64,000 nt of DNA from Thermochromatium tepidum ATCC 43061 (GTDB taxonomy: Bacteria; Pseudomonadota; Gammaproteobacteria; Chromatiales; Chromatiaceae): assembly GCF_009664085.1 (NCBI RefSeq), contig NZ_CP039268.1, positions 2,093,501 through 2,157,500 on the forward strand, written 5' to 3'. Numbering within the stretch: the stretch's first letter is position 1; the number at the start of each line of letters is the position of its first letter. Made by a program: the position numbers and the translations under genes. This document shows, one piece after another, positions 45,350-55,759 of this stretch. Under the pieces are notes generated by a model that was given only the letters and a program-made list of their open reading frames with translations, did not search any database and was not told where the DNA came from.

Positions 45350-46378
45350 ATGAGCGTCAAGCAGATGGACTTCAGGGACGACCTGAAAACGGCCTCAGAC
45401 TATCTGCGCATGGCGGTGCCGCAGATGGTGTGCCGCCGCATCCCGCCGACACCCTACAACTACGCCCTCTGGTATGCCCACGTCCAAAACGCCTGCCCGG
45501 AGCTGAGTCGCTCGTTGCTGGTCGAGTTTCCGGAAAACGGCCCCTATGACCCGGAGAAGAGCGAGGCGCTGTTCTTTGAGTATTTCGTCAAGCACTATCT
45601 CCCGACCAGCCCACAGGCGCGGGATCTGATCGCCGAGATCGTCGCGACCCTGACGCAGGCGGTCTCACGCAATCTGCGCGGTACCCAGGACTATGGGGCC
45701 AGTTTGCGCGAGGCCATGACGGTGTTCGAGGAGCCCGCGGTCGATCCCGAGCGCATCCGCGCCCTGGTCGATCAGTTGCTTACCGAAACACGCGATCTAG
45801 AGAGCCTCACTCAGTCCTTCCAGAGCGAGCTGCAATCGGCCAGCGCCCAGGTCGAGCGGCTCAAACGCGAGCTGGAGGAGAGCGAACGACGCGCGCGTCT
45901 GGATGCCCTGACCAAGATCCCCAATCGGCGCGGTTTTGACGAGGCACTGGCCCAGTCGCTCTTGGGCGGTGACGACGAGCCGACCTGTCTGATACTGATG
46001 GATCTCGATCACTTCAAGCGGCTCAACGACACCTACGGTCACCAAATGGGCGATCGCGTCCTGGAGAGCGTCGGCGGGGTTCTGGCCAAGCTGCAAAGCG
46101 ATCGGGTGTTTGTCGCCCGTTATGGCGGAGAGGAATTCGCGATCATCGTCCATGACGAACTGGAGGCGGCCCAGGCGCTGGCCGAGCAGATCCGGCGTCA
46201 GGTTGCCGCGATCCAGATCAAACGCAAAAGCACCCAGGACACCATCGGTGTGATCACGGTCTCGATTGGGCTGACCCGTTTCCGCCCAGGCGAGACGGCC
46301 GAATCCCTGATCGAGCGCGCCGACACGGGGCTCTATCGCGCCAAGGAGGGCGGGCGCGACCGGGTCGTGATCGCTTGA
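45350..46378 (+). CDS. GGDEF-domain diguanylate cyclase
   Basis: The protein has 342 residues. The C-terminal GGDEF domain (about 180-342) contains LTKIPNRRGFDEALAQSLLG and YGGEEFAIIVH with the active-site GGEEF at 259-263. The position for an inhibitory RxxD site five residues upstream reads SDRV, so the I-site is missing. The N-terminal 130 residues carry the alpha-helical sensor-like segment PYNYALWYAHVQNACPELSR, and a coiled coil (RLKRELEESERRARLDALTK) links the two. It makes c-di-GMP and is predicted to be cytoplasmic. A PilZ receptor occurs 34 kb away. ATG 45350 was chosen over an upstream start at 45293. Confidence 0.88.
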   Translation: MSVKQMDFRDDLKTASDYLRMAVPQMVCRRIPPTPYNYALWYAHVQNACPELSRSLLVEFPENGPYDPEKSEALFFEYFVKHYLPTSPQARDLIAEIVATLTQAVSRNLRGTQDYGASLREAMTVFEEPAVDPERIRALVDQLLTETRDLESLTQSFQSELQSASAQVERLKRELEESERRARLDALTKIPNRRGFDEALAQSLLGGDDEPTCLILMDLDHFKRLNDTYGHQMGDRVLESVGGVLAKLQSDRVFVARYGGEEFAIIVHDELEAAQALAEQIRRQVAAIQIKRKSTQDTIGVITVSIGLTRFRPGETAESLIERADTGLYRAKEGGRDRVVIA

Positions 46379-46456
46379 CGACAGATTTCACGACATCCGG
46401 TTCAGGAACAAGACCGACGCAAGCCCAGATTGAAACCGCGTCGATCGCGGGCCGGA

Positions 46457-48346
<1,890 letters not shown>

Positions 48347-48986
48347 CTTTAATTGAATGAAAGGTAGGTCCGTGAAGACAGGACAAAATCTAGTACAGTA
48401 CAAAAAAATGGCCTCCCCTGCCTCACCAAGGGCAGCGCGAAGCAGAGGTCCTGTTCGACCTGGGGGTTGTCCATCCAGCAGGGATCCCAACACCCAGAGG
48501 AAGCCGGGGCGAAGGCGTCGAGTTTGGCGATGAGATGAAGGCCCACGGCCACGCCAGTTTCTTAAAATATCCGTGCCGTAACTATTCAGCTGCTCCCAAA
48601 CGGTCAGCCCCGTCGTAGATACAAGGAGCGGCTTCTGTGTGGGAGCGGCGGTTGCCGCGATTCGGGCGGTCAAACCGGCAATAGGTTCTGTCATCGCGCC
48701 TGAAGGCGCTCCCACGGTTACGGTACTTACCTTGGTTGGACCGAGAACCTGAATAGTTACTCCGTGCCTTCGTGTTCCTGCTCGCCGGCAAGCTGGACTT
48801 CGGAAAACGGGGTCAGCCAATCGGCGTCTATGATGGATCGATGGTGGGAACCGGCTTGGGGCCTGGTCTGATCATGGTCACATCCAATCGCGACGATTGC
48901 GCCGGGTCGCCGGATGAGAGGTCGAAAACGGGCGTTGACCTCGACTGTATCTCCAACCTCAATCTCTCGATTTCGACGAGTCGCCG
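48347..48986. other. 640-bp gap with REP/BIME-like repeats and one weak antisense frame
   Basis: This stretch between mnmG and moxR has no well supported gene. It holds a REP-like inverted repeat near 48600-48720 and, in the last 230 bases, a minus-strand reading frame of 82 codons ending at 48757. On the minus strand around 48360-48550 there is a short frame with no recognisable domain. Confidence 0.6.
48629..48718. repeat. REP/BIME-like inverted repeat
   Basis: Two elements face each other. GTGGGAGCGGCGGTTGCCGCGATT (48638-48662) has the inverse partner ATCGCGCCTGAAGGCGCTCCCAC (48695-48717). The outer words GTGGGAGCG/CGCTCCCAC and CGCGAT/ATCGCG are perfect inverted pairs. A third GGAGCGGCTTC stretch occurs just before (48626-48636). 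This resembles extragenic palindromes with a GGAGCGGC core. Confidence 0.65.
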
Positions 48987-49005
48987 ATGAACCTACACCA
49001 GACAT
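48757..49005 (-). CDS. possible small protein, KOW-like, antisense to the start of moxR
   Basis: An 82-codon minus-strand frame overlaps the first bases of moxR. Its middle reads [20 protein letters not shown] and [15 protein letters not shown], which resembles the beta-strand pattern of KOW/SH3-like domains. There is no recognised family hit I can name and no convincing ribosome binding site. Treat as tentative. Confidence 0.3.
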   Translation of the reverse strand: MSGVGSSATRRNREIEVGDTVEVNARFRPLIRRPGAIVAIGCDHDQTRPQAGSHHRSIIDADWLTPFSEVQLAGEQEHEGTE

Positions 49006-49931
49006 CCAATCCAGCCCGATCCAACCTTACCGAGTGCATCCTGCGCGATGCCGGTGCCATCATCCTCGGCAAGGATCGCGAGCTGCGCCTGGCGCTGGCC
49101 TGTCTGCTCGCGCGCGGTCATCTGCTGGTCGAGGACCTGCCGGGCGTCGGCAAGACGACGCTGGCGCATCTGCTGGCGCGCCTGCTCGGGCTGGAGTATT
49201 CGCGCATCCAGTTCACCAGTGATCTCTTGCCGGCCGATGTCATCGGTGTCTCGGTCTATGATCGGGCCTCCGAGAGTTTCCGCTTCCATCCCGGCCCGAT
49301 CTTCGCGCAATTGATCCTGGCCGACGAGATCAACCGCGCCACACCCAAGGCGCAGAGCGCGCTCCTGGAGGCCATGGAAGAGCGTCAGGTCACGGTCGAG
49401 GGCGAGACTCGGCGTCTGCCCGAGCCCTTCTTTGTCATCGCCACCCAGAACCCGCTGTTCCAGGTCGGCACCTTTCCGCTACCCGAGTCGCAGCTCGATC
49501 GCTTTCTGATGCGCATCCATCTCGGCTACCCGGCCGCGGAGCAGGAAAAGGCGCTACTCGCCGGCGAGGACAGGCGCGAGATGCTCGCGCGCCAACGACC
49601 GGCCCTGACCAATGCCGAACTGATCGACTTGCAGCAGTCCGTGGTCCGTATCCACGCCGCGCCGCCGATCATCGACTATGTGCACGCGATCCTCCAGTTC
49701 ACGCGCGGCTCGGAGCGTTTCGCCTATGGGCTCTCGCCGCGCGCCGGGCTGGGTCTGCTGCACGCGGCCAAATCCTGGGCCCTGCTCGCCGGGCGCGACT
49801 ATGTGATCCCCGAGGACGTGCAGGCGGTGCTGCCAGCAGTGGCCGTGCATCGCCTGACCGGCGGCGAGCCGGGCCAGCGGATCGGAGACGACGAGGTGGC
49901 GCGTTTCATCCTCACCAATGTGCCTATTTGA
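48987..49931 (+). CDS. MoxR-family AAA+ ATPase
   Basis: The protein has 314 residues. Walker A GVGKTT is at 53-58, Walker B is LILADEINRATPKAQSALL, and sensor elements occur in FFVIATQNPLFQVGTFPLPE and SQLDRFLMRIHLGYP. MoxR ATPases act as chaperones or regulators for VWA and DUF58 proteins, often with a transglutaminase. Here it forms an operon with a DUF58 gene and tgpA. Its stop overlaps a TTG that could start the DUF58 gene. Confidence 0.92.
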   Translation: MNLHQTSNPARSNLTECILRDAGAIILGKDRELRLALACLLARGHLLVEDLPGVGKTTLAHLLARLLGLEYSRIQFTSDLLPADVIGVSVYDRASESFRFHPGPIFAQLILADEINRATPKAQSALLEAMEERQVTVEGETRRLPEPFFVIATQNPLFQVGTFPLPESQLDRFLMRIHLGYPAAEQEKALLAGEDRREMLARQRPALTNAELIDLQQSVVRIHAAPPIIDYVHAILQFTRGSERFAYGLSPRAGLGLLHAAKSWALLAGRDYVIPEDVQAVLPAVAVHRLTGGEPGQRIGDDEVARFILTNVPI

Positions 49932-50005
49932 ATCGGACGCAACGGGACGCCACATCCGTCAAACCGACACCCGAACCGAATCTTGAGCACAACGACACTG
50001 ACGCC

Positions 50006-50989
50006 ATGTCCCAGGTCTCCGACCGCCTGCGCGAGCGCGCACACCGCTATTTCGACGGCCTGCTGCGCCGGGTGCTGCCTGGACCGGACGGTGTGGCGCG
50101 CGTCGGCGGGCGTCAGATCTATATCGTGCCGACCCGCGCCGGGTTCATGTATGGCGCGGTGCTGCTGGTGATGCTGCTCGGGTCGCTCAACTATCAAAAC
50201 AACCTGGGTCTGCTGCTGACCTTCTTCCTGGCCTCGGTCGGGTTGGTGGCCATGCATCACACCTGGCTCAATCTGCTGGGGTTGGCGGTGCAGGTACGCG
50301 GCGGCACGCCGGTGTTCGCTGGGGAGCAGGCGCGCTTCGAGGTCATGGTGCGCGCCGAGGGCGGACGCCCGCGTCATGATATCCGTTTGCGTAAAAACGA
50401 AGAGAGGCCGCCGCCGGTCCATGTCGGCGCTGGGGATCAGCTGTTGGTCGTGCTGGCTGTACCGACCGAGAAACGTGGCTGGCAGCGGCTGAGCGATGTG
50501 ATGATCGAGACACGTTATCCGATGGGGCTGTTTCGCGCCTGGACCCATGTCGCCACCGAGGCCAAGACCCTGGTCTTCCCCAAACCCGCGCCCCAGGCGC
50601 CCGAACCTGGCCACGACGCCGGAGACAGCCCCCGTCCCCATCGCACCCGTCACGAAGGCGCCGAGGACTATCTCGGCGCGCGCGGCTACCGTCCGGGCGA
50701 TTCGATCCGCCATATCGACTGGAAGGCCTATGCGCGCGAACGCGGCCTTGTGGTCAAGCAATACGGTGGCGAGCAGGGTCAAGAGGTCTGGATCGACTGG
50801 GCGCGCTTCAACACACCTGATCCAGAGATTCGGCTTGGACTGCTGACGCGGCAGGTGCTCGACGTCAGCGCCGGCTCGACGCGCTTCGGTCTGCGTCTGC
50901 CCGGCGCGGTCGAGGGGCTGTCTCAGGGCGCGGTCCATACCGAACGCTGTCTGACCCGACTGGCGCTCTTCGGCCATGCCCAAGACTGA
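50006..50989 (+). CDS. DUF58 domain protein
   Basis: The protein has 327 residues from ATG 50006. A TTG at 49928 overlapping the moxR stop would add 26. The N terminus has two membrane segments (GFMYGAVLLVMLLGSLNYQN and LGLLLTFFLASVGLVAMHHT). The C-terminal soluble part is the DUF58 core with EDYLGARGYRPGDSIRHIDW and RGLVVKQYGGEQ. DUF58 proteins are MoxR partners, but their biochemical function is not established. The stop is inside the start of tgpA (14-base overlap). Confidence 0.88.
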   Translation: MSQVSDRLRERAHRYFDGLLRRVLPGPDGVARVGGRQIYIVPTRAGFMYGAVLLVMLLGSLNYQNNLGLLLTFFLASVGLVAMHHTWLNLLGLAVQVRGGTPVFAGEQARFEVMVRAEGGRPRHDIRLRKNEERPPPVHVGAGDQLLVVLAVPTEKRGWQRLSDVMIETRYPMGLFRAWTHVATEAKTLVFPKPAPQAPEPGHDAGDSPRPHRTRHEGAEDYLGARGYRPGDSIRHIDWKAYARERGLVVKQYGGEQGQEVWIDWARFNTPDPEIRLGLLTRQVLDVSAGSTRFGLRLPGAVEGLSQGAVHTERCLTRLALFGHAQD

Positions 50990-53075
50990 CCTCATCCCCG
51001 AGACCGAGCGGCCAAAGCGCCATCAGATCCTCTGGACCACACTCCTGGTCGCGGCGGCGTGCGCCCCATTCGTTCGCTCTCTGGACGGCCAGGTCGTAGC
51101 CTTCCTGACCCTGATCTTGGCCATCCGACTGGCAGCGCTCCGCTGGCCAGCCACCCTGCCCAACCGTTGGATCCGCGCCCTGATGGCCTTCGCCGGCCTG
51201 GGCAACTGTCTGGCGGCCTATCACACGATCTCCGGTCAAGACGGCGGCTCGGCGCTGCTGGCGACCATGCTCGTGCTCAAGCTGCTGGAACTCGACACCA
51301 AGCGCGATCTCCGCCTGGTGCTGATCCTGCTTGGCTTCCTGAGTGTGGTGCAGTTCCTGTTTGACGATTCCTTTCTGCTCACGTTCTATGTGGGTCTGAT
51401 CGCCCTGGGTCTGGTCACGCTGTTGACCGAGCTCAACGGCGGGCTGGGGGCCACGGGTCTGCGTCCGGCGCTGCGGGTCGGCCTCCGACTGGCACTCCAG
51501 GCCATCCCGCTCACCCTTATCCTCTTCGTGCTGTTTCCGCGTCTGACCGCCCCACTCTGGAGTCTAGGGGTCGATAGATCCAAGGCGCTGATGGGCATGT
51601 CAGAGATTATGGAGCCAGGCAACATCAGCGAGCTGGTGGTCAATGGCGAACCGGCCTTTCGTGTGCGCTTTGCCGGTCAGCGCCCGGAGTCGAATCAGCT
51701 CTACTGGCGCGGCCCGGTGCTATGGACGACGGATGGACGTCGCTGGACGCCGGGTGCACCACCCTCCGACGGGCAGGAACCGGCACGCCTGATCGAGACG
51801 AGCAACCCGGTCGAGTACGAGGTCGTCATGGAGCCGACTCAGCAACGCTGGCTGTTTGCGCTCGACCTGCCGGTCAGCGCGCCGGATGGTGCCGCGATCA
51901 ACCCGGATTTCCAACTCCTGTCGAACCAGCCGGTGACGGTACTCAAACGTTATCGGGTGCGCTCGGTCCTGAGCTATCGCACCGCCGAGCCGGACGAGCG
52001 CGTGCGCGGTCTGGCGCTTGAGCTGCCCGACAATGTCACGCCCCGGATGCGTGCCCTCGTCGACGGCTGGCGCGCCCAAGCCAACGACGATTGGGCACTG
52101 GTCCAGCGGGCCCTGGTTCATTTCAACCGCGAAAACTTCTATTACACCCTGCTGCCGCCCAAACTCGGCGCCAACCCCACCGACGAGTTCCTGTTCGAGA
52201 CCCGTAGCGGCTTTTGCGAGCACTATGCCAGCAGTTTTGCGCTCCTGATGCGGATCGCCGGCATCCCCTCGCGCATCGTGCTCGGCTATCTCGGCGGCGA
52301 GACCAATGCCTTTGGCGGCTATACCCTGGTGCGCCAGTCCGACGCCCATGCCTGGGTCGAGGTACTGATCGCGGGGCGCGGCTGGGTGCGGGTCGATCCG
52401 ACCGCAGCGGTCGATGCGTCGCGGATCGACAACCGCGTGGCCATCGAGCGGCTGGGGGCTGGGACCTCGGCGCGCTTCGATCTCGGTGAGGCCACTATGC
52501 TGGCACGCTGGATGCGCGATCTGCGTCTGCTGGGCGATACCCTGGAGGCGACCTGGCAGAACTGGGTGCTGGACTTCTCGGTCCAGGACCAGCGCCGGCT
52601 CATGGACCGGCTCGGGCTGGGCGCCTGGCAGGAATACGGACTGGCCGTGCTGATGGTGCTGGCCGTGTCCTTGACGCTGGGCGGCCTCCTGCTCGTCCTG
52701 ATGCACGAACGGACCGAGCGCGACCCGCTCGAACGGCTCTATGCGCGTCTGTGCCAGCGGCTGGCCCGTATCGGGCTGCCGCGCCGACCTTCTGAGGGCC
52801 CCAGCGACTATGGCCGGCGCATCGCCGCGGCGCGCCCGGATCTGGCCCCGGAGATCGGCGCCTTCCTCGCGCTCTACATCCCAGCGCGCTACGGCGAACG
52901 CTCGACGCCCGAGACCCCAAAACGGCTATCGGCCCTCCTGCGTGGCCTCAAGCCCCGGGCTCAGCCGATCCAGAGCGCGCCCAAGGGGATCGAGCAACCG
53001 CCAGTGTCCATCGGCCTGGAGTCGATAGACCTCCAGCCTCCGCACCGGCAGATCGATCGGCCACGATCGTCATAA
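50976..53075 (+). CDS. tgpA: TgpA-type DUF3488/transglutaminase membrane protein
   Basis: The protein has 699 residues. Five to six N-terminal membrane spans (LVLILLGFLSVVQFLFDDSF, FYVGLIALGLVTLLTELNGG) are followed by a periplasmic transglutaminase-like domain. Its catalytic triad is Cys414 (SGFCEHYASSF), His458 (DAHAWVEV) and Asp474 (VDPTAA). A further membrane span near residue 560 and a DUF4129-type C-terminal tail follow. The Pseudomonas homologue TgpA is essential. The substrate is unknown. It is the last gene of the moxR-DUF58-tgpA operon. Confidence 0.9.
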   Translation: MPKTDLIPETERPKRHQILWTTLLVAAACAPFVRSLDGQVVAFLTLILAIRLAALRWPATLPNRWIRALMAFAGLGNCLAAYHTISGQDGGSALLATMLVLKLLELDTKRDLRLVLILLGFLSVVQFLFDDSFLLTFYVGLIALGLVTLLTELNGGLGATGLRPALRVGLRLALQAIPLTLILFVLFPRLTAPLWSLGVDRSKALMGMSEIMEPGNISELVVNGEPAFRVRFAGQRPESNQLYWRGPVLWTTDGRRWTPGAPPSDGQEPARLIETSNPVEYEVVMEPTQQRWLFALDLPVSAPDGAAINPDFQLLSNQPVTVLKRYRVRSVLSYRTAEPDERVRGLALELPDNVTPRMRALVDGWRAQANDDWALVQRALVHFNRENFYYTLLPPKLGANPTDEFLFETRSGFCEHYASSFALLMRIAGIPSRIVLGYLGGETNAFGGYTLVRQSDAHAWVEVLIAGRGWVRVDPTAAVDASRIDNRVAIERLGAGTSARFDLGEATMLARWMRDLRLLGDTLEATWQNWVLDFSVQDQRRLMDRLGLGAWQEYGLAVLMVLAVSLTLGGLLLVLMHERTERDPLERLYARLCQRLARIGLPRRPSEGPSDYGRRIAAARPDLAPEIGAFLALYIPARYGERSTPETPKRLSALLRGLKPRAQPIQSAPKGIEQPPVSIGLESIDLQPPHRQIDRPRSS

Positions 53076-53115
53076 CAGGCCGGCTTTGAGGCGGCTTGAG
53101 TCACGAGACCCTGCC

Positions 53116-53880
53116 TCATCGGTTCGACCAACCCGGTTCTGGCAGTTCACCCTCGATCATGATCGGCTTGAGGGCGTGGAGGATACTGGAGAAGAGTGTG
53201 GCGTGTTCGGCCTCCTCGCGCGCCAGCAGGGCCTTCATCTGCGCGCGCCGAGTCGGTCGGGTGAAGCAGGCCGGACAGGAATCCGGGATCACCGGCAGTC
53301 CAGCGCGCCGGGCAAAATCGGCCATCTGGCGTTCACGGCAGTAGACCAGCGGGCGGATGATACGCACATCGCCCTCTTGGTTGCGATAATGCGCCTTCAT
53401 GGTGCGCAACTGACCGCCGTGGAACAGCGACATCAGCAGACTCTCGGCCAGGTCGTCGAGGTGTTGGCCCAAGGCCAGAACATTGTAGCCGTGCTCGCGG
53501 CAGAGTCGGTACATGATGCCGCGCTTCATGCGCGCGCAATAGGCGCAGAAGGAGTCGCCGTCCATGTGGGTCCTGGCCTGCTCCAGCAGCGGCTGCTGTT
53601 CGTAATGCCAGGACACGCCCAAGCGGTCGTAATAGTCCTTCAGCGGCTGCGGATCATAGCCGGGAACCTCCGGATCGACGGTCAGGGCCGCCAGCTCGAA
53701 ACGCACCGGGGCATAGGTGCGCAGATGGAGCAAGATCTGGAGCAAGGAGAGTGAATCCTTGCCGCCGGAGACGCCAAGGAGGATCCGATCCCCTTCCCCA
53801 ATCATCCGGAAATCAGCGATGGCCCGCCCGACCTGGCGCAGCAATGACTTGGGTGGTTTGACCGATGGGACGCTGTTCAT
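53116..53880 (-). CDS. ttcA: tRNA 2-thiocytidine biosynthesis protein TtcA
   Basis: The protein has 254 residues. The PP-loop ATP motif SGGKDS lies at 38-43, and the Cys pairs of the Fe-S site lie in CAYCARMKRG and CPACFTRPTR. The helical N-terminal segment SLLRQVGRAIADFRM is typical. TtcA thiolates C32 of certain tRNAs. It is convergent with tgpA. Its start overlaps the C-terminal end of a phosphodiesterase gene by 68 bp in another frame. Confidence 0.93.
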   Translation of the reverse strand: MNSVPSVKPPKSLLRQVGRAIADFRMIGEGDRILLGVSGGKDSLSLLQILLHLRTYAPVRFELAALTVDPEVPGYDPQPLKDYYDRLGVSWHYEQQPLLEQARTHMDGDSFCAYCARMKRGIMYRLCREHGYNVLALGQHLDDLAESLLMSLFHGGQLRTMKAHYRNQEGDVRIIRPLVYCRERQMADFARRAGLPVIPDSCPACFTRPTRRAQMKALLAREEAEHATLFSSILHALKPIMIEGELPEPGWSNR

Positions 53881-54466
53881 GGCGCGCAGTGTAGCGCAGT
53901 CCGCGTCTTTGACCAGAGAGCGGAAAGCGGTAGCGCTCGATGCGCCACTCGTCGGACTCGGCGATCAGCACCAGACAGGACGGCCCGCCGTGGGTGCGCG
54001 AGCGCCCGGCCGCGCCCGGATTGAGTACCCAGGGCTGAACGTCGAGATCCGTCTCCAAGCGATGGCTGTGACCATAGACGATGGCGCGTGCCTCCGGGAA
54101 GCGCGCCCGCAACAGGGCATGACGGCGGCGCGCCGGAACCTGATGACCGTGGATCAACACCAGCGAACCGCCGGGCAGCGGCTGTTCCAACCACTCAGGC
54201 AGATGCACCAGCAGCCGCCGATCCTCCTCCGGCCATTTGTGCGCCACGTCGTTGTTGCCGAAGACCGCCAACACCCGCCCCAGACGCGGCTGGAGCTGCG
54301 AGAGGATGGCGGCATGACCGATGTCTCCGCCGTGCAACGCTAGATCACAACCCTCGACGATCTCGCGCAGGCGCGGATCGAACGCCCCATGGGTGTCCGA
54401 GATCAGGGCCACGCGCACGCGCCTCAGGGTCGAGAAGGGATGCAAGCCCACCTCAATTCGGCTCAT
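53813..54466 (-). CDS. metallophosphoesterase of the YfcE/MJ0936 family
   Basis: The protein has 217 residues. The metallophosphoesterase ligands are in ALISDTHGAFDPRLREIVEG (DxH), LALHGGDIGHAA (GD), VFGNNDV (GNxD), VLIHGHQ and VYGHSHR (GHxH). Relatives hydrolyse phosphodiesters such as phosphoglycolate or bis-pNPP in vitro. The C-terminal 20-odd residues overlap the ttcA start by 68 bp. The ATG at 54466 overlaps the preceding quinone oxidoreductase stop (ATGA), which suggests coupling. A start at the VRVALISDTHG position would shorten it. Confidence 0.85.
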   Translation of the reverse strand: MSRIEVGLHPFSTLRRVRVALISDTHGAFDPRLREIVEGCDLALHGGDIGHAAILSQLQPRLGRVLAVFGNNDVAHKWPEEDRRLLVHLPEWLEQPLPGGSLVLIHGHQVPARRRHALLRARFPEARAIVYGHSHRLETDLDVQPWVLNPGAAGRSRTHGGPSCLVLIAESDEWRIERYRFPLSGQRRGLRYTARHEQRPIGQTTQVIAAPGRAGHR

Positions 54467-55470
54467 CGGCTCGGGTCCAGGTCCAAGACCAGCTTACCCA
54501 TCACAGCGCCTCGTTCGAGCAGACGATGCGACTCAGCGGCCTCGGCCAACGCAAAGGTCCGAAAGACATGCACCCGCAGTTCGCCACGATCGATGAGATC
54601 GCCGCAGCGCTGGAGGATCCAGCCCTGATGCAAACGCGCGCGCGGCAGATCGCGCAGCATCGGGGTCAGCATCAGTTCCAGGCTCAGACGCAGATTGCGC
54701 AGCCGGGCCTCCTTGAGATTGAGCTCGGGACCGGGATCGAGGAGGGTCACCAGATCACCATAATGGGCCACAGCCGGGATGGTACGCCGGAAGACCTCGG
54801 GACCGACGGTATCCAGGGCGATGTCCACGCCCTGCCCCTCGGTCCAATCCATGACCGCCTCGACCAGGTCCTCGTCGCGATAATTGATGCAGAACTCGGC
54901 CCCGAGTTCATGCGCAAGCGCCGCCTTCTCGGGACCGCTGACCGTGGTGCAGACACGCGCGCCGGCCAAGCGTGCGAGCTGGATGGCGACATGGCCAACC
55001 CCGCCGGCCCCCGCATGGATCAGTACCCGCTGGCCGGCGGCGATCCGCGCCCGATCGTGCAACGCCTCCCAGGCCGTCAGCAACACCAGGGGGGCGGCGG
55101 CGGCCTCGACCATGCCGAGTGTGCGCGGCTTGGCCTGGACGAACTGCTGATCGATGACGCGATATTCGGCATAGTTACCGGCTGGGCCACCGAGCCCGCC
55201 GTGGCAGAACCAAACCGCGTCGCCGGGCTTGAAGCGCGTCACACCCTCGCCCACGGCCTCGATCACACCGGCCCCATCGCAACCGAGCACGGCTGGCAGA
55301 CCTGCGGGGAGCATCGGGCCGCGTTGGCGGATCTTGGTATCGATTGGATTGACACCGGCGGCATAGACGCGGACAAGCAGATCGTCCGGCCCGGTCAGTT
55401 CAGGCCGCGGACGTTCGACCAACCGCAAAACCTCGGGTCCACCGGTCTGCTGGATCTCGATGACATACAT
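54463..55470 (-). CDS. quinone oxidoreductase family protein (MDR superfamily)
   Basis: The protein has 335 residues. It is a medium-chain reductase without the catalytic-zinc Cys: MYVIEIQQTGGPEVLRLVER, AAGVNPIDTKIRQRG, then the NADPH site AGAGGVGHVAIQLARLAGAR, and a substrate-side sequence GPEVFRRTIPAVAHYGDLVT. It probably reduces quinones or related carbonyls with NADPH. The exact substrate cannot be assigned. It overlaps the phosphoesterase start by four bases. The 289 bp upstream holds nothing I recognise. Confidence 0.88.
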   Translation of the reverse strand: MYVIEIQQTGGPEVLRLVERPRPELTGPDDLLVRVYAAGVNPIDTKIRQRGPMLPAGLPAVLGCDGAGVIEAVGEGVTRFKPGDAVWFCHGGLGGPAGNYAEYRVIDQQFVQAKPRTLGMVEAAAAPLVLLTAWEALHDRARIAAGQRVLIHAGAGGVGHVAIQLARLAGARVCTTVSGPEKAALAHELGAEFCINYRDEDLVEAVMDWTEGQGVDIALDTVGPEVFRRTIPAVAHYGDLVTLLDPGPELNLKEARLRNLRLSLELMLTPMLRDLPRARLHQGWILQRCGDLIDRGELRVHVFRTFALAEAAESHRLLERGAVMGKLVLDLDPSR

Positions 55471-55759
55471 GCCGAAAAATCCTCTAGGGTTGAATCTTGG
55501 GTCCTAAAGCTGCTCGGTCGAGACGGCGATAACCTGGATCCTAAGGTGGGGTGCACGCTCACCAGTCCAAGGATTCAGTATGGCGCACACGGCGAAGGTG
55601 TACTGGAAAATCTCGTAGATACGCCCGTGACCGCTTTGGGTCGGCGCGCGGCGGACAGGATCCCATAACGGGAGAAGGCGTCGAGTCCGCAGGCCGGTCC
55701 CCGACGCTACCCGGAATTGGCAGACCGGCGGCCTGGACCGCCGTCATTGGCTTGGGATA

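Noticed and set aside
49799-50995. A 398-codon minus-strand frame in the moxR/DUF58 region
   Set aside because: It is antisense to the conserved DUF58 gene and lacks any domain.
54088-55668. A 526-codon plus-strand frame opposite the phosphoesterase and quinone oxidoreductase genes
   Set aside because: It is antisense to conserved genes, has an odd Arg/Pro-rich composition and no recognisable fold.
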